64,000 nucleotides of DNA from Apiotrichum sp. Y4204 (taxonomy: Eukaryota; Basidiomycota; Tremellomycetes; Trichosporonales; Trichosporonaceae). Made by a program: the position numbers and the translations under genes. Below, in pieces: positions 22,132 through 34,549 of the stretch; position 1 is the stretch's first letter; each line of letters opens with the position of its first letter. The notes beneath the pieces were generated by a model. It was given only the letters and a program-made list of their open reading frames with translations, had not been told where the DNA came from and did no database searches. Location of the stretch: the NCBI GenBank assembly GCA_025531455.1, contig JAMYHL010000026.1, forward strand, positions 496,001-560,000, given 5' to 3'.

Positions 22132-23749
22132 ATAAGCGGATTGTACATATGCTCAGCAGACGATAGCGACATGACACGAGATGATGACTTTGGAGATGAG
22201 GGAGCCATGATTACATTGCGTTGGGCGTCGCGGCGTTTTGGAAGCATGCCGTGGCCTCGACTGATCCACTGTTGACATTCTCATCTGAGCGCTTAGCCTT
22301 GATGTTGGACACAAACATCACTGCGACTACCACTCTTCATTCCTCGTCCTCCTACCGCTGACCTCTGTGCGTGCCTCTCTGCGTGTTGATCGCGAGCATC
22401 TTCTGCTTCTAGATCTCGTCATCGTGCTACTAACCGCACAGCTCGCACAGACGGAGCGGACCACCCCGCAGACGCCAACCCCGCCCCCAGGCCGCCACTT
22501 ACCGCTGGGGCTGATCCAACCGATTCCTTAAGCGGCCGCTTGGCAGCCATACGCGAGTACCCAGGTGTTGCCCACCTCGCACCTTGCCTGCCTCTTCCGC
22601 TGTTGGCCATATCAGGAACGTAGGAACACCCGATGAGCGAAGCCCAATGAGGCGGACTGTCCGGTGTTGTGGATATCAACGCCGCTCGTAGCCGTAGACC
22701 GTGAGCCGTAGCCGACGCCATTGTTCCATACCTGCTCAGCTGACCATCACGTGCCTTCGGACACGACCGCCGGCGCCAGTTTCCGCGGGTTCTCGACGAT
22801 ATCTCAGAGATAAAATGTGTTGTTCTCCACGGGATAGGTTGGAGATTGCGAGCGGCATGTCCGTTCGTCGTCGGCGATGGCCTCCACTGCACCGGCGACG
22901 AGGGCGGACACCGCCGACGGGCCCCATTCCGCTCCTTCGTTCCACGATCCCACGAGTCGCCGTTCGCTCGGCTCGTCATTCTCGCGTACCGGTCGGCTAG
23001 GTGCCTTCACGACAGGTTTGTGGGGCCCTCTTCTGAGCTTTGTTCTGTTCCCTGCTTCCTTCCATGGCCCTGTTGATGCTGTCGATAGGTACAGTTTGTG
23101 CCGTAGTGCGAAGCGTGTCAGCGTTGCTACAGTACAAACATCCACCAGTAGCGGTGTATCACGAGTTGCTGGATGGCAGTGTGCCTGAGGGGGAGTCAGG
23201 GCTCTTTAGGGCCGTTATTTCCACTCCTTCAATACTACTCCTCCTCCTCCTCGATGCTGGCTCCCTACCCGGAGTCGCCGAGATACCTCGAGCAAGAACC
23301 AACCAACAGCACTCGACTCCGGCGGGGCGGGGGCATGAGCGATTATTTCTCCTTTTCGCTGATTTGGGAGAAACAACAAAGTACAGTACATCGGCCCCAG
23401 GCGCACGGGCGGAGGGGCCGGAGCATAAACCGTAAACCCCGCATGCCCCAGACGGAGGCCCATGGCCCAATTCCACGTCCAATGTCGGCGGGGACGGCGC
23501 GTCGCAGGCGATGCGGGGAACGATTAGGACTCGGCCGGCAATCGGCTTCGACTTCGGCTTGTTCTTGGCGCTGCTAGGTGCGAGAGATATATCATGGATC
23601 AAAAGCAAACAAGGGGGGTGTTCCAACTGATCGTGTTCGTTGACACTCTATCTCACACGACTGACGGCCACTCCGCACGAGCAACGAGAGTAACGAGAAC
23701 GATCCCCGCAAACTACCGTCCCGACCCCGCAATCCTCCCACCTAGCGCA
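22132..23749. other. 1.6-kb region without a recognisable gene
   Basis: Only low-quality frames. Some short TCC/TCG pyrimidine runs occur near 23240-23260. Confidence 0.55.
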
Positions 23750-25275
23750 ATGGGGATGACAACAGCATATGAGGAGAAGGGCTCGCAGTGGACCTCCGAG
23801 GTTGCGCCCGGCGACGAGAAGACTGTACCTGTCGATGTGAACGATGGGACGCTGCACGACGCCGTGTGGGGTGACATTGACGGCGAGGGGCCAAACTACC
23901 GTGGTCTTGGATGGTGAGTGGGAGCGCTCGAGGCTGAATGTGCAACATCGCTGACGACAGGGTGCGCACCTCTGTTATCCTATGCAAGATCCAGATCGGT
24001 CTCGGCATCCTCTCAATGCCGTCGTTTATCCACACGCTTGGCCTCATCCCCGGCGTGATTGTCATTGTTGGCCTCGGCCTCCTCACCACCTGGGCAGACT
24101 ACATTGTTGGACGGTTCAAGGTCGCACATCCCCAGGTGTACACGCTTGCCGAGTGAGTGAAAAGCATCAATGGTAGAAAGAGCTATTCTCACATCAGCGT
24201 TGGAGAGCTTCTGTGGGGTCGTGTCGGACGCGAGATCCTCTTTGTCGGCTACTACCTCTATCTTGTATTTGTGGCCGGCGCGGCGCTCATCGGCGCCTCG
24301 ACATCACTGAACGCGCTCTCCGACCACGCAGTGTGCACCGCCGTGTTCGTGCTCGTTGCCGCGATGTTTGTCGCGTGCGTCGCCTCTATCCAGACGCTGG
24401 ACCGCATCTCATGGCTCACCTGGGTCGGCGTGAGCGGTATCCTCATCGCAGTCATCACGCTCACGGTCGGTGTCGGTGTCCGTGACCGCCCCGCCGCGGC
24501 GCCCAAGACCGGGCCGTGGGACAAGGAGCTCCGCCTGATTGGCAACAGCTCATTTGACGAGATCTCAGCCGCGGTCGCCGCCATCATCTTTTCGTATGCC
24601 GGCGCGCCGGCCTTTTTCTCCGTCGTCTCCGAAATGCGCGACCAGCGCCAGTTCACAAAGTCCATGTTGACGTGCCAGGCGGTCGTCATCAGCACGTTCA
24701 CCATCATCGGTTGCGTCGTGTACCACTACTGCGGAATCTACGTGTCGTCTCCCGCTCTCGGTTCCGCCGGCGGAGTCATCAAGAAGGTATCCTACGGATT
24801 CGCCCTCCCGGGTCTCCTGATGACCGCCATTCTCAACGTGCACATCTCCGCCAAGCTTCTCATGGTCCGCTTCCTCCGCAACTCGTACCACCTCGCACGC
24901 AACACCAAAACCCACTACATGGTGTGGTTCGGGTGCACGTTTGCCAACGCGAGCGTCGCGTTCATCATCGCCGAGTCGATCCCGGTGTTCAACTCGCTGC
25001 TCTCATTCATTGGCGCCTTCCTCGCTACCCCACTCACAATGACCGTCGAGGGCTACATGTACATCTGGGACCAGCGGCAGCGCGGCGGCAGGGCGACATG
25101 GAAGGGCCGCCTGGTACACGTCCTCAACGGCTTCATGATTCTATTTAGCTTCTACGCGATTGGTACCGGCGCGTGGGCGTCCGCCATGGCCATCAAGCGC
25201 GACGTCACGGGCGGCAACATTGTCAAGCCGTTCTCGTGTGCTGACAACTCGGGATACGTCCCCAAGGCCGAGTAG
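23750..25275 (+). CDS. amino-acid transporter, AAAP family
   Basis: Predicted 477 aa, exons 23750-23913, 23961-24152 and 24198-25275. A charged N-terminal tail is followed by TSVILCKIQIGLGILSMPSFIHTLGLIPG, the first span and unwound GxGxLxMP helix of amino acid/auxin permeases. About ten to eleven spans follow, for example ILFVGYYLYLVFVAGAALIGAS and AAIIFSYAGAPAFFSVVSEM. The family includes vacuolar Avt transporters and plasma-membrane permeases of neutral and aromatic amino acids; localisation cannot be decided here. Codon use and intron style match neighbouring genes. Confidence 0.93.
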
Positions 25276-26805
25276 GTGTGGAACTGGGAGAGGATTTGTG
25301 AAGAAGGGCAATGCGGCGTGCTCAGAAGGGATTCAGAAGGATACTTGTTGCGGGTTGTGTTGGGGCATCGGGACGAAGTGACTAGGTGTGGTGGTTGTAC
25401 CGGCTGAAGGGTCCATAGGCATGCAAATGTGAAGCAGTAAGAATGTCGGATGCAGAGGTTCTGCGATGACAGGGTGCAAAGTCAAAGCAAGGGCTCAGTA
25501 TGGTGCGCTTCTCGTTTCCGTACAGGAGTAGACGATACGGCACAGTCTCACGATTGCAACTTTGCTGGATACAGCGTGCGCTTCCCAGAGGCCTCTCAGT
25601 GGCAGTGACCGGTCCCGAGCTGAGCACCATGTGTTGTCCATCCGTCGGTCAGTTCAATCCATCGCCGTATAGTATTGGGGTGACTACATGCTGAGCTATC
25701 GTGCAGGCCATGATGTTCACCGAGCAAAGGGACCATGCCACAGACTACCAGCATGTTCACACAGCTCACCTGAACTCACAGTCACGAAGCCGGGGGCGGT
25801 GCCAAGCGGCCGAGATCAGATGTCGATGGAGCTACTAAGCATGCAGAGAATTGCAGAGTGTGCGTGTCAGACGTGAGTCTGGGCCCGAGTCATGGGACAT
25901 TGGGGAGAGATACGAGATTAACTCTGTATCGCTGTGAGAGTGTAAGACTTGTGCCAATATACTGGCTACGCTGGTGGCCGGAACACCCGGATAAGGTGTT
26001 GTGCCGAGTGGTACACGGCTGGTCACTACCAGAACATACCCCCTGTGGTGATCGCATACAGGACTCGGACTCTTCAGAGCGTGTCCTGTAGGGCAGCTGG
26101 CGGTGTTCAAGGTGCGATGGGCATTGGCATCGCCGTGCCCAGGAGGGTGTGACCTGGATCGCACAATCTCACTGCAATTGAACCGGCCACAGGCTACATT
26201 TCCACAGGCTACCAGCTGACATCCCATTCCAAGCATCAACCTATTTGTCAGCTTTTGATACACACAAAGGGCGAGCTGCACTGGAATGCATCCTGGTGTG
26301 CATATGTGCATTGGCAGTGGATACCCCGAGCACCAAGTCTTGGCGGACACACTCTGGCACTGGGGTGTTTCATCTCTCCAATTGCTCGATCTTGTTCGTT
26401 GTAGTCGCCGCGTTTCAGGTTTCAATCTCTCACTGTGACGGCAGCAACCGTACCGCCTTGCCTCACCGTGTGCATATGTTATTGTGCAGTGCGCACATGT
26501 GGACCACGTCAGGGTCTTGCAATGTGGTAGAGTGTGCCCTTCTGAGTGGTGGGTCGAGTCTGTTGGGTATATAATGACCGGCAAACCATGTCTACATCCC
26601 CACCAACTCGCCCCTCGGTGGTCTCAAAGAGGAGTAAGTCGGCCATACTGTGGCAACAGTACGGCAACTGGCACCTAACCCGCCGCAAACCACAATGCGC
26701 AACCTACATTCCTAGACTGACCGCAGCGTTGTCGCTTACTCAAATCACCCAGACACTCATAAAAGCTGACGACTCGATGCCTCGCGCTCACTCTAACCTT
26801 CCGCC
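25276..26805. other. region without a recognised gene
   Basis: Random-looking frames. A possible promoter (GGTATATAATG at about 26565) precedes ATG 26588, which opens a 73-codon frame with no recognisable domain. I do not consider it a supported gene. Confidence 0.5.
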
Positions 26806-26849
26806 CTAGTGGCAGAACGTCCACACATCGTATCTATCAGTCTCTCGGC

Positions 26850-27075
26850 TGGTCCATTTCGGCAGGTCCACAACAACTTGGCTGGTCCAACACCCTATGG
26901 CAGGTCCACATGACGACAGGTCCACATGTGGCAGGTCCACCCGTGGCAGGTCCACAACAGCGACACGGCAGGTCCACTCTTCACGGCAGGTCCACTCTTC
27001 CAATGGCAGGTCCATTCTTCATCTGTTCAAACGGCAGGTCCATATGACAGTTCCCCTTCACCTTCGACAGGTCCA
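26850..27075. repeat. array of GGCAGGTCCA motifs
   Basis: About a dozen copies of GGCAGGTCCA (variants GGCTGGTCCA, GACAGGTCCA) at irregular spacing of roughly 10-30 bp. They are separated by unrelated short sequence, so this is iteron-like rather than a simple tandem repeat. No coding function is apparent. Confidence 0.85.
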
Positions 27076-27145
27076 CCCTTGACGGGTTTCTCCCTTGACG
27101 GGTCACTCGACGCCTCTCTCCCATCGCGTCCCCCCTTGACGGGCT
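27070..27145. repeat. short array of CCCTTGACGGG motifs
   Basis: Three copies of (C)CCTTGACGGG(T/C) within 75 bp, directly abutting the GGCAGGTCCA array. Confidence 0.7.
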
Positions 27146-27369
27146 CTCCACCCTCGAACGCAGCCCTAGAGGCGCGTCCCAAAGGCGTTCAGCTGCTAGC
27201 CAGCAAACCCACATCGAGCCAGCCCCGCCCTAGTGGCCGGGTGGGTCTCGCAAACGACACTCGGCTCGATGCGCGAGTGAACGTCCCAGGCTCTGGCAGT
27301 CTCCACACATTCGGCGGGCCGAAGTACTCCTAGCCCCCACCTTCTCTACATTCAACGCCCACCACATTC

Positions 27370-28150
27370 AACGCCCACCACGCTCTCTACAATCACAATC
27401 GCCAACAGGCTACATTCTCTCCTCCTACAGGTCCACACTCTTTACTGCCATGCTTCTTGCTTTGTCACAGCAAACGCACATTCCTCCTACAGGGTCACAT
27501 TCTTTCGTTTCTTACCACGCTCTTTGACTCCCAAACAGAACACATTCGTTACTTTTACCACGCTCCTTACCTCAGACACTCATGACCTCTTACAGAAACC
27601 ACGCTCCTTTCAAAATCAAAACCAACAGCTCTCGACCACAGTCTCCACCCCACCGCTTACCGGACCACACTCGTTACTCTTCAAGACAACCCATACGCTC
27701 TTGACCGCTTACCGGCACACGCTCATTACCTTCACATTAAAGCACGCTCTTTAACGCTTACCAGGCCACTCTCATTCCAAATCGTCAACCAACCCCGCTA
27801 CCGCTTAGCGAAACACGCTCTTTCCCAAAATCTTGCCAACAATCTTTACCGCTTACCGAACCACGCTCTTTACCTCTAAACACCCACGCTCATTACCTTC
27901 AACCACGCTCCTGACCGCTTATCGGACCCACGCTCACTACCTACCCACAATCCCCAGACGCCTGGCGGCGCAAAAGACCTCTGCTTTGCTATCCTTCAAT
28001 TCCTTAAACATTGGCAAAACACGTGTCTCTCGATTCGAGTATGGCGCACGTCAACGAACCCCGGCCCAAACACAAACATCAGCCTGCTACAGGCCCAACG
28101 TTCACTACACGCTCCTTACCCACACTCGTTCATAACGCTCATTAACTTCA
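27370..28150. repeat. degenerate array of CCACGCTC-TTACC / ACCGCTTACCG motifs
   Basis: At least a dozen copies of (C)CACGCTC followed by (A/C/T)TTACC or a variant. About six are preceded by ACCGCTTACCGRACC. Spacing is irregular, roughly 20-60 bp. The plus strand is unusually rich in C, T and A and poor in G. No ORF of quality occurs. A weaker continuation with TCACTACT and GCTGACT-type motifs runs to about 28650. Confidence 0.75.
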
Positions 28151-29059
28151 GTTCCCCGGACATTTACTCACCTGTACTGACTAGACTTGTAGCCCTAACG
28201 CTCACATGTACTTTACCTGACTGCTAACACCAACGCTGACAATCTCACGCTGACTCCTGACTCAACTGCTATTTAGTATATGTCCGGAGCTCACTACTGA
28301 CGTGGCTGACCCCTGTTGACCTCTTTTTCATCAATGCTAACGACTCTGACAATGCTTACTACTCACTCCTCATACGCACCTTGACTGCCTTGGCTCATTG
28401 GACTTTCACTGCTCACTACTTACTGCTTACTACTTACTCCCGACTTTGGAGGCGTTCACTACTCCTTCCGCTCACTACTCACTGTCCTACTGCATACTCC
28501 ATAGGGCGTGGGATTCGGTTCTAGCATTCCATTGACCTTGCGTTCTCACTTTAGCCATGCCCTTGCTAACTGCAGCACAGTACACCTAGCCTCAAACCTC
28601 AAGGTCGGCTCGAATCCAATATGAGCACGCTGAAACACGCTCACTACAGGGTCCGACCAAAGCCAGCAGCTGCTCTGACTCACTGACAAGACCTAACCGT
28701 TGCTGGCAAAGTCAGATATACGCGCCAGGAGGCTCTTCATGATCTTTATAAAGTGTTATAGGACATGCACTCTTCTGGAACTAGATAAAAACAAGTGACA
28801 CTCGATGCTTTGCAGGCCATCACACGAGCACAAGAGTCCGAGATCCCAATCGCCATGTCTGCATTTCGCCTCGGCCAAATCCGAAACGAACGTCATGAGA
28901 TTGAACGCCCCGCGCTTGGAAGTACGGAAATACGATAACAACAATACAACCGCCACTTGCAAGACAGCCAAGAGTCACGCTTGCTGCCCACCCCAAGCCA
29001 TCGTCTAGATAAGACATCTCTCATTCTCACACTTGACAACTACCCACATCCTCATCAGC
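28151..29059. other. pyrimidine-rich, gene-free flank of the repeat block
   Basis: Short CTCACTACT/CTTACTACT runs near 28380-28500 fade into ordinary sequence. The end is the promoter of the dioxygenase gene. Confidence 0.5.
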
Positions 29060-30181
29060 ATGCCCTCCTCGACCTCTCCGCCAGCCCTCCCCGTGATCGA
29101 CATTGCGCCCTACCTCCCAGGAACGGAGGGAGCGCACAGCGACGCCCAGCGCGCCGCGACCGCGCGCGCCTTCCACGAGGCATGCCGCGACGTCGGGTTT
29201 CTCTACCTCAAGGTCGACGCGCTCGTCTCCGACACCGAACTCGCGGATCTCCTCAAGGCCGGACACGAGTTTTTCCAGCGGCCGCAGGAGGAGAAGGAGG
29301 AGATCCTGCTCACGAAGAGCGACGGCGCGCGAGGTGAGCTCGAGGATATAGTAATTGGAGAGTTGAGCTGACTTCTTTCCCAGGATACCAGCGGATGAAG
29401 CAGAACATGACGCAGGGCAAGGCGGACCACCACGAGGGGTTGGACCTATACGCCCCCTCGCCTTACGCCGCCGAGGACAACAAGCGGCCGCTGGGGGGCA
29501 CGAACCAGTGGCCGCGCAACCCGCCCGATTTCCGGGACAAGGTCGAGGCGTGGATTGAGAAAACGCATGTTCTGGGTAAAGCCGTGATGCGCGCCATGTG
29601 TGATGGCCTCGGGATGACGGAAAGCGAGTGGGAGGACATGTGGAAGCTGAACGACAACTCGTTCTGGAGCATGCGAATTATTGGTGCGTGGGGAACTAGA
29701 GCCCTGGCTTACACTGCAGGATACCCCGCCCTCCCGGCCGGCGAGGACGGCATTTCGTGTGGCGAACACAAGGACTACGGCTGTTTGACGTGCGTAAAGT
29801 GAGATCCTTTTGTCCAAGCTGACAATTAGCTTCCTCCACGCGGACGACTGCCCGGGCGCGCTGCAGGTCCTTTCCACCAGTGGCGCGTGGCTCGACGCCG
29901 ACATGCTCCCAGGCTGCGTGGTCGTCAACATTGGCGCAATGTGGGAGCGCTGGACCGGCGGACTGTACCCCGCAACGCTGCACCGCGTCATCCACCGCGC
30001 GCCGACGTACAGAGTCAGCATCCCGTTCTTCTTCGAGCCCAACTTTGATGCCCCCATCGATCTCTTGCCCGCGGCCAAGCGCACCGCCGCGGCCGAGGGC
30101 CGCAAAGTCACTGATCCCGGACCGACGATTACCTATGGCGAGTACCTCCTCGGCAAGGTCACGACCAACTTCAAGTACTAG
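29060..30181 (+). CDS. 2-oxoglutarate/Fe(II)-dependent dioxygenase (isopenicillin-N-synthase-like)
   Basis: Predicted 331 aa from exons 29060-29333, 29384-29683, 29720-29789 and 29830-30181. The N-terminal DIOX_N region (PVIDIAPYLPG, then FHEACRDVGFLYL) and the double-stranded beta-helix core are intact. The iron ligands are H208 and D210 (GEHKDYG) and H266 (LHRVIHR). R276-x-S278 (YRVS) would bind 2-oxoglutarate. All catalytic residues are present, so an active oxygenase is expected. Members hydroxylate, desaturate or cyclise small molecules; the substrate is not determinable. It converges with the MFS gene downstream across a strong hairpin. Confidence 0.93.
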
Positions 30182-30248
30182 CATGCAGATGTGAGCCATG
30201 GGTCGAGGGCCCTGGGAGATGGGAGATTGGAGGGGGTTGTGTGAGGTG

Positions 30249-30300
30249 GTGTGAAATTAAGCGCCGGCGCTTATGCTTGGCGATGGCGCTTAATTCACAC
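30249..30300. terminator. long inverted repeat between convergent genes
   Basis: Arms 30249-30265 (GTGTGAAATTAAGCGCC) and 30285-30300 (GGCGCTTAATTCACAC) pair over 16 bp with one bulged A around a 19-nt loop. It lies 68 bp after the dioxygenase stop and 150 bp from the MFS stop. It may help transcript 3'-end formation for both genes, or be a MITE-like remnant. That function is inferred. Confidence 0.5.
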
Positions 30301-30451
30301 GCACTCGAGTCGCCCTTTGCCATGCTTGCCCGCGGCGAACAATCACTGACTCCGGAGATTACACACTCTGATGCATGACTGAGTCACTACTAACGCGTCG
30401 CGTCTACTAATAGTATAGGTGTATTACAAGAATCCATATATGCTCACTCGT

Positions 30452-32127
30452 TTACGCCATCGCTGCGGTGCCGGGCGCAGGTGGAGCCTTGCTCTGGCGA
30501 TAGAGGACGAGGAAGCAGAGGCCGGTGAAGAGGACGTATCCGGACGAGAAGAAGTATCCATTCTTCGAGCCGGTCCAGTCGTCGGGGCCCGTTCCGGTGC
30601 TCAGCAGGCCCTGCTGGACAGCAATGCCGATAACGCCGCCGATCTGGAAGATGACATTGGCGAGCGCGCCGGCGACGCCCGCATACTCGAACGGGAACGA
30701 CTGGATGATGGCCGTGTTCATGCCGACAAAGATGAGCATGCCGCCGACAGTCCCGATGATCTCGGCAGGGAAGATGTACCTCCAGAAATCGCTGCCGTGG
30801 CCGCCACCCGAGAAGGCGAGGAGCATGGATCCGGCAAAGCAGAGTGCGGCAGCGACGGGCTGGACGAAGCGCGGCTTGGTGATGAGTGTGGGAACTGCCT
30901 GGGTGAGACCGCCGACGATGAGGCCGACAATGCCCATCGGGAGGAGCTTGACGGATGCGAGGATGGCCGAGTTGTGCAGCGTCTCCTGGAACCAGGTTGC
31001 CGTGCGGAGCTGGAAGGTCGCAAACCACAGGAAGGCGGCGGATGCCTGGATCACGAGCGGGAGGATGTTGGGGAACGTGTAGATGTCGTGCGGGAGGAGC
31101 GAGTACCCGTGCGGCATCTTGTGTTCCCAGATGAGGAAGACGGGGAGCAGGCAAATGGCAATGACGAGGGGCGCGATAAAGATGGGCTTGTTCCACCCCT
31201 CGACGGGCGCCTGGGTGAATGCGAGGATGAAGAGGATGAGGAGCGCGACGAGTATGGCGACGCCGCCGAGGTCCATCCGCTTCCACTTTTCCGCGCTCGG
31301 GAGGTCCTCAGCCACTGCCTGGGTCTGCGGCATGAGGAACCAGCAGACGACGGAGAATGGGATAACAAGAATGGCAATGAAGCGGAAGTACCAGCGCCAC
31401 GAGGCGAGGAGGAAGACGCCGGCGAGGACGAGGGCAATGGTGTTGGCGAGCGCGCCGGCCATTCCGAAGAGCGTGAGTTTCTTGGCTTGTTCCTCTGGGT
31501 CCGGGAACATCTGAACGATCATGTTGATGCTCGCGGGGATGGTGAGGACCGCGAGGAGGGCGGAAATGGCGCGCAGCACAAAGAACGCATACTGGTCCGT
31601 CATGAACGAGATGATGAGGTAGAACACGCCGAGGCCAAAGAAGCCGATCGTGTACACTCTGTTTGGGGGATACAGGTCCGCGAGGCGCCCGGCAAACAGC
31701 AGTGTGGAGGCAAAGGCGAGGGAGTATGTTCCCAGCACCCACGCAAAGTCGTTGGCGCCAATGCCGAGGTCCTTTGCGATCGGCTCGGTCATGAGAAAGG
31801 TTGCACTAACTCCCGCCGCGTCGATGAACATGGCGAGGCACTGGCATCAGTACGAGAGAACACTTTAAGCTTGTGACTTACGAAACAGAAGAGGAGGACG
31901 TTCTTCCTCACGGGTCCAAGAGCCGCAAGCGCATTCGGCGGCTTGGGTTCAGACAGCGTCCCCGCCACGGACTCGTGCGATGCCTCCTGCTTTGGGAGCG
32001 CATACGTGCTGCTTGCGGGGCTGGGGTTCGTCTTTTCACCCAGCTTCTCGAGGTCGGTCACAGTGTTGGAGGGGGAGAAGGGCTGGTCGGGAACCTCCAC
32101 GGCGTCAACCGTAGCTGGAGATGTCAT
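30452..32127 (-). CDS. MFS drug:H+ antiporter-like transporter (DHA2/14-span type)
   Basis: Predicted 544 aa. Exon 1 is 32127-31882 and exon 2 is 31840-30452, with a 41-nt intron. A soluble Ser/Pro-rich N-terminus of about 75 residues precedes VRKNVLLFCFCLAMFIDAAG (TM1). GRLADLYPPNRVYTIGFFGLG is the loop 2-3 MFS motif, and repeated hydrophobic segments give about 14 spans. The motif FGMAGALANTIALVLAGVFLLASWRWYFRF matches the TM5 region of multidrug-type fungal MFS proteins. It likely exports small organic compounds; the substrate is unknown. The stop lies 270 bp from that of the convergent dioxygenase gene. Confidence 0.93.
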
Positions 32128-34549
32128 TGTGGCGGACTTGATCTGGCGAGCTTCAGTGGCGATCTATGGAGCGAAGAGTTGTGTATCTAGAGCTCTACAG
32201 CCTGGTAGCGATAGCGAGAAGTGAGGACTAGACACTCCTCGTCGACACTCTTATATCTTGTATCTCACTCCGCAACATCGTCAACTGCCTCGCACCCGAG
32301 CCTCGGGGTCGGCGCCGTCGGCCAGATCCCGGACATGCCGGACACAGCCCGAGTCGCCTCTTGCGACCGTGCAGTAGAATGCACATCAGCGCTGCGATGG
32401 CCGATGCATCAGAGGACGTGTAGAGGTATGGTCGGTATGGGGTATGCATCGTACACGTGTGTATGCGGTGCGGCGCGCAATGAGGTGACGCATTCGGCTC
32501 CGAGGTTGGCGCCGCGGTGGGGACGACGAAAGTGACAAAGCAGCACAAAAGTCGTAGGAGGCCGACGGCCTCTCCCGCCGCGACCCATCACCACCACAGC
32601 TCGCACCACGCACCACTCGCACCACTCGTGTTTCCGGGCTTATGCACGGCTTTGTCATGGGATATCCGGGCGGGTCCCCCCATGTGTACATGCATGATGT
32701 GTAGCTGAAGATATCGCAGATGTCATCTTGCGTGCTGCGCTATGCTCCTCTGCTCTGTGTTCTAGAATGCCGGATGGTCCGGGAACCTTGTGCCCTGGCG
32801 CCTGCGGCTTGGAAGAGGAGTCGTTATCATATCACCCCCGATATGGCCGATATCCTTCATTCACCTCCAAAGTCTCCCAGACTTGCAGCTGTACAGTAGT
32901 ACATAGCACAAACATGACAAATTTGCTGGCTGCCAGACTCAAGAAGCTCGGGTTATCCATCAATAGACGGATGTATCCCCTCCACTGCACCAGCAGCATT
33001 GGTTGCTCAAGGCTGATCGCTGATCACTGACTCGGCGATGTCTCGCGGAGCCGAACGACGTCATGTCCATGCCACGACCTCGGTGTCCACCCCATGCTTC
33101 ATGTCCGAGACAGTGGTAGTTGACGATGGCATACTCTGGCAGTGAGAAACGTACATGCAGTATCCATATGGTGGCTACTTGCTATTGGTAGTATTCATAT
33201 GCAGTGTGAACGCCAGTGCCCTCGGCGTTTGTCACTGGAGGGCTGGCGCATTATCAGCCGAGGCCGACGGTCAGCCGGGGTAAAAAGATGGTGAAGAACT
33301 GGTGTGAATTGATGGTACCCCCGGCCCACGAGCCGCGAGCCGCGGCCCTTGAATATCTGTACACCTACCCGTGGCGGAATGTCGGCCATGCCCCTCATGC
33401 TGGCCATGGCTGCTGCATGCCTCCCTCGGGATCTATGGGGGATGACTCAGTTCGGCGTCGGGGAAAGTTGGCCGACAAACCATTTTGGCCACCGTTCAGT
33501 CGATTGCGCGAGTCCCGGAACGTCATTGCGGGAACTCGCCGATCGCTAGTCGACGTAACAACTGTCCGGACCGACTAGTTGTCTACTCTGCTTCTACTCG
33601 AGTGTCTGCTCCAGATCTCAAGAGACGCGCCGACTCGTCCACAATCAATCCGGAGCCACTCAGCGCGCGGGTGACATTACTAGTGCAGCAGCTGCGTGGT
33701 GTTCCTCATCGAGGCTGTCTCACACTGGCCGCGGCAAGACCGTGGGGGACGGTGTGGCCGTGTATCAAGCGCCGTTGGCCGTTTAGCGTCGCCTCCATCT
33801 CGCCCTCTCCTTGATTTTCTCGCATTTCTCGAGAGGCGATACAAGTGTTGTGTCCAGACGCGGGCGTGCGAGGATGCAAGGCGCGTCGACCGCGGTTCGA
33901 TGTTGACTTTGTCCTTGACTCAATTCTACATTTCGCAAACCTCGCCTTTCCCGATCCCCAGGCGACGAGGATTCAATGCGCGTGAGTATAGATGTCATAG
34001 CTGTATCAGTGACCAATAGCCAGATCTGATGACAATGAAACGGGTGGGCAGCGTATCGCACTGCTCGACCAGGGTCGGAGTGTGGTCGGTGTTTTACTGA
34101 CGAGTAGGGGTCGACTGGGTTGATTGGCCGAGATAAATGACAGATTTCCATTCATGTTTACTGTATCTGTGCATGTCTGTCCAACATTATGCATCAAAGT
34201 CGTAGACAGCGGCCAAGCTCTGCACGCTTCGCATGGTCAGCACGATCAGTATACATGCAACACCGTACACAGTACACCGTATGCGCAGGAGGATGACGAG
34301 CAACGCAGCTGCTGGGCACAAGTGGGAGTGGGAAGATCCGTATTTCCGAGATCCGAGACGAGATAGTGTCACAAACAAAGAAATGAACCGCTTTTTTTGA
34401 TCACAAGATGTCCCTCCCGACAAGACAACGCCACTCCATTACTGCTGCTCCACATTACTCAACACTCCTTCATCTCATCCCCACTCTCGCACCACTTGCC
34501 CGAACACCACCAAGTTGCCCGCTCTCACCATCCTCTCACTCTCTCCACG
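32128..34549. other. 2.4-kb region without a recognisable gene
   Basis: Promoters of two divergent genes at its ends. No coding frame, RNA gene or repeat array supported in between. Confidence 0.55.

Noticed and set aside
26588..26809. 73-codon frame after a good TATA-like sequence
   Set aside because: No domain, no clear codon bias, and it runs into the repeat array; insufficient support for a gene.
26850..28500. CRISPR array
   Set aside because: Motifs are only about 10-20 bp, degenerate and irregularly spaced, in a eukaryotic intron-rich context.
28605..28625. tRNA B-box-like GGCTCGAATCC
   Set aside because: Flanking bases do not form a T-stem and no A box or acceptor stem lies at the right distance.
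30419..31876. 485-codon open frame on the plus strand
   Set aside because: It is antisense to the DHA2-like MFS gene; the Glu/Asp/Arg-rich translation is what G/C third positions of membrane-protein codons give in reverse.
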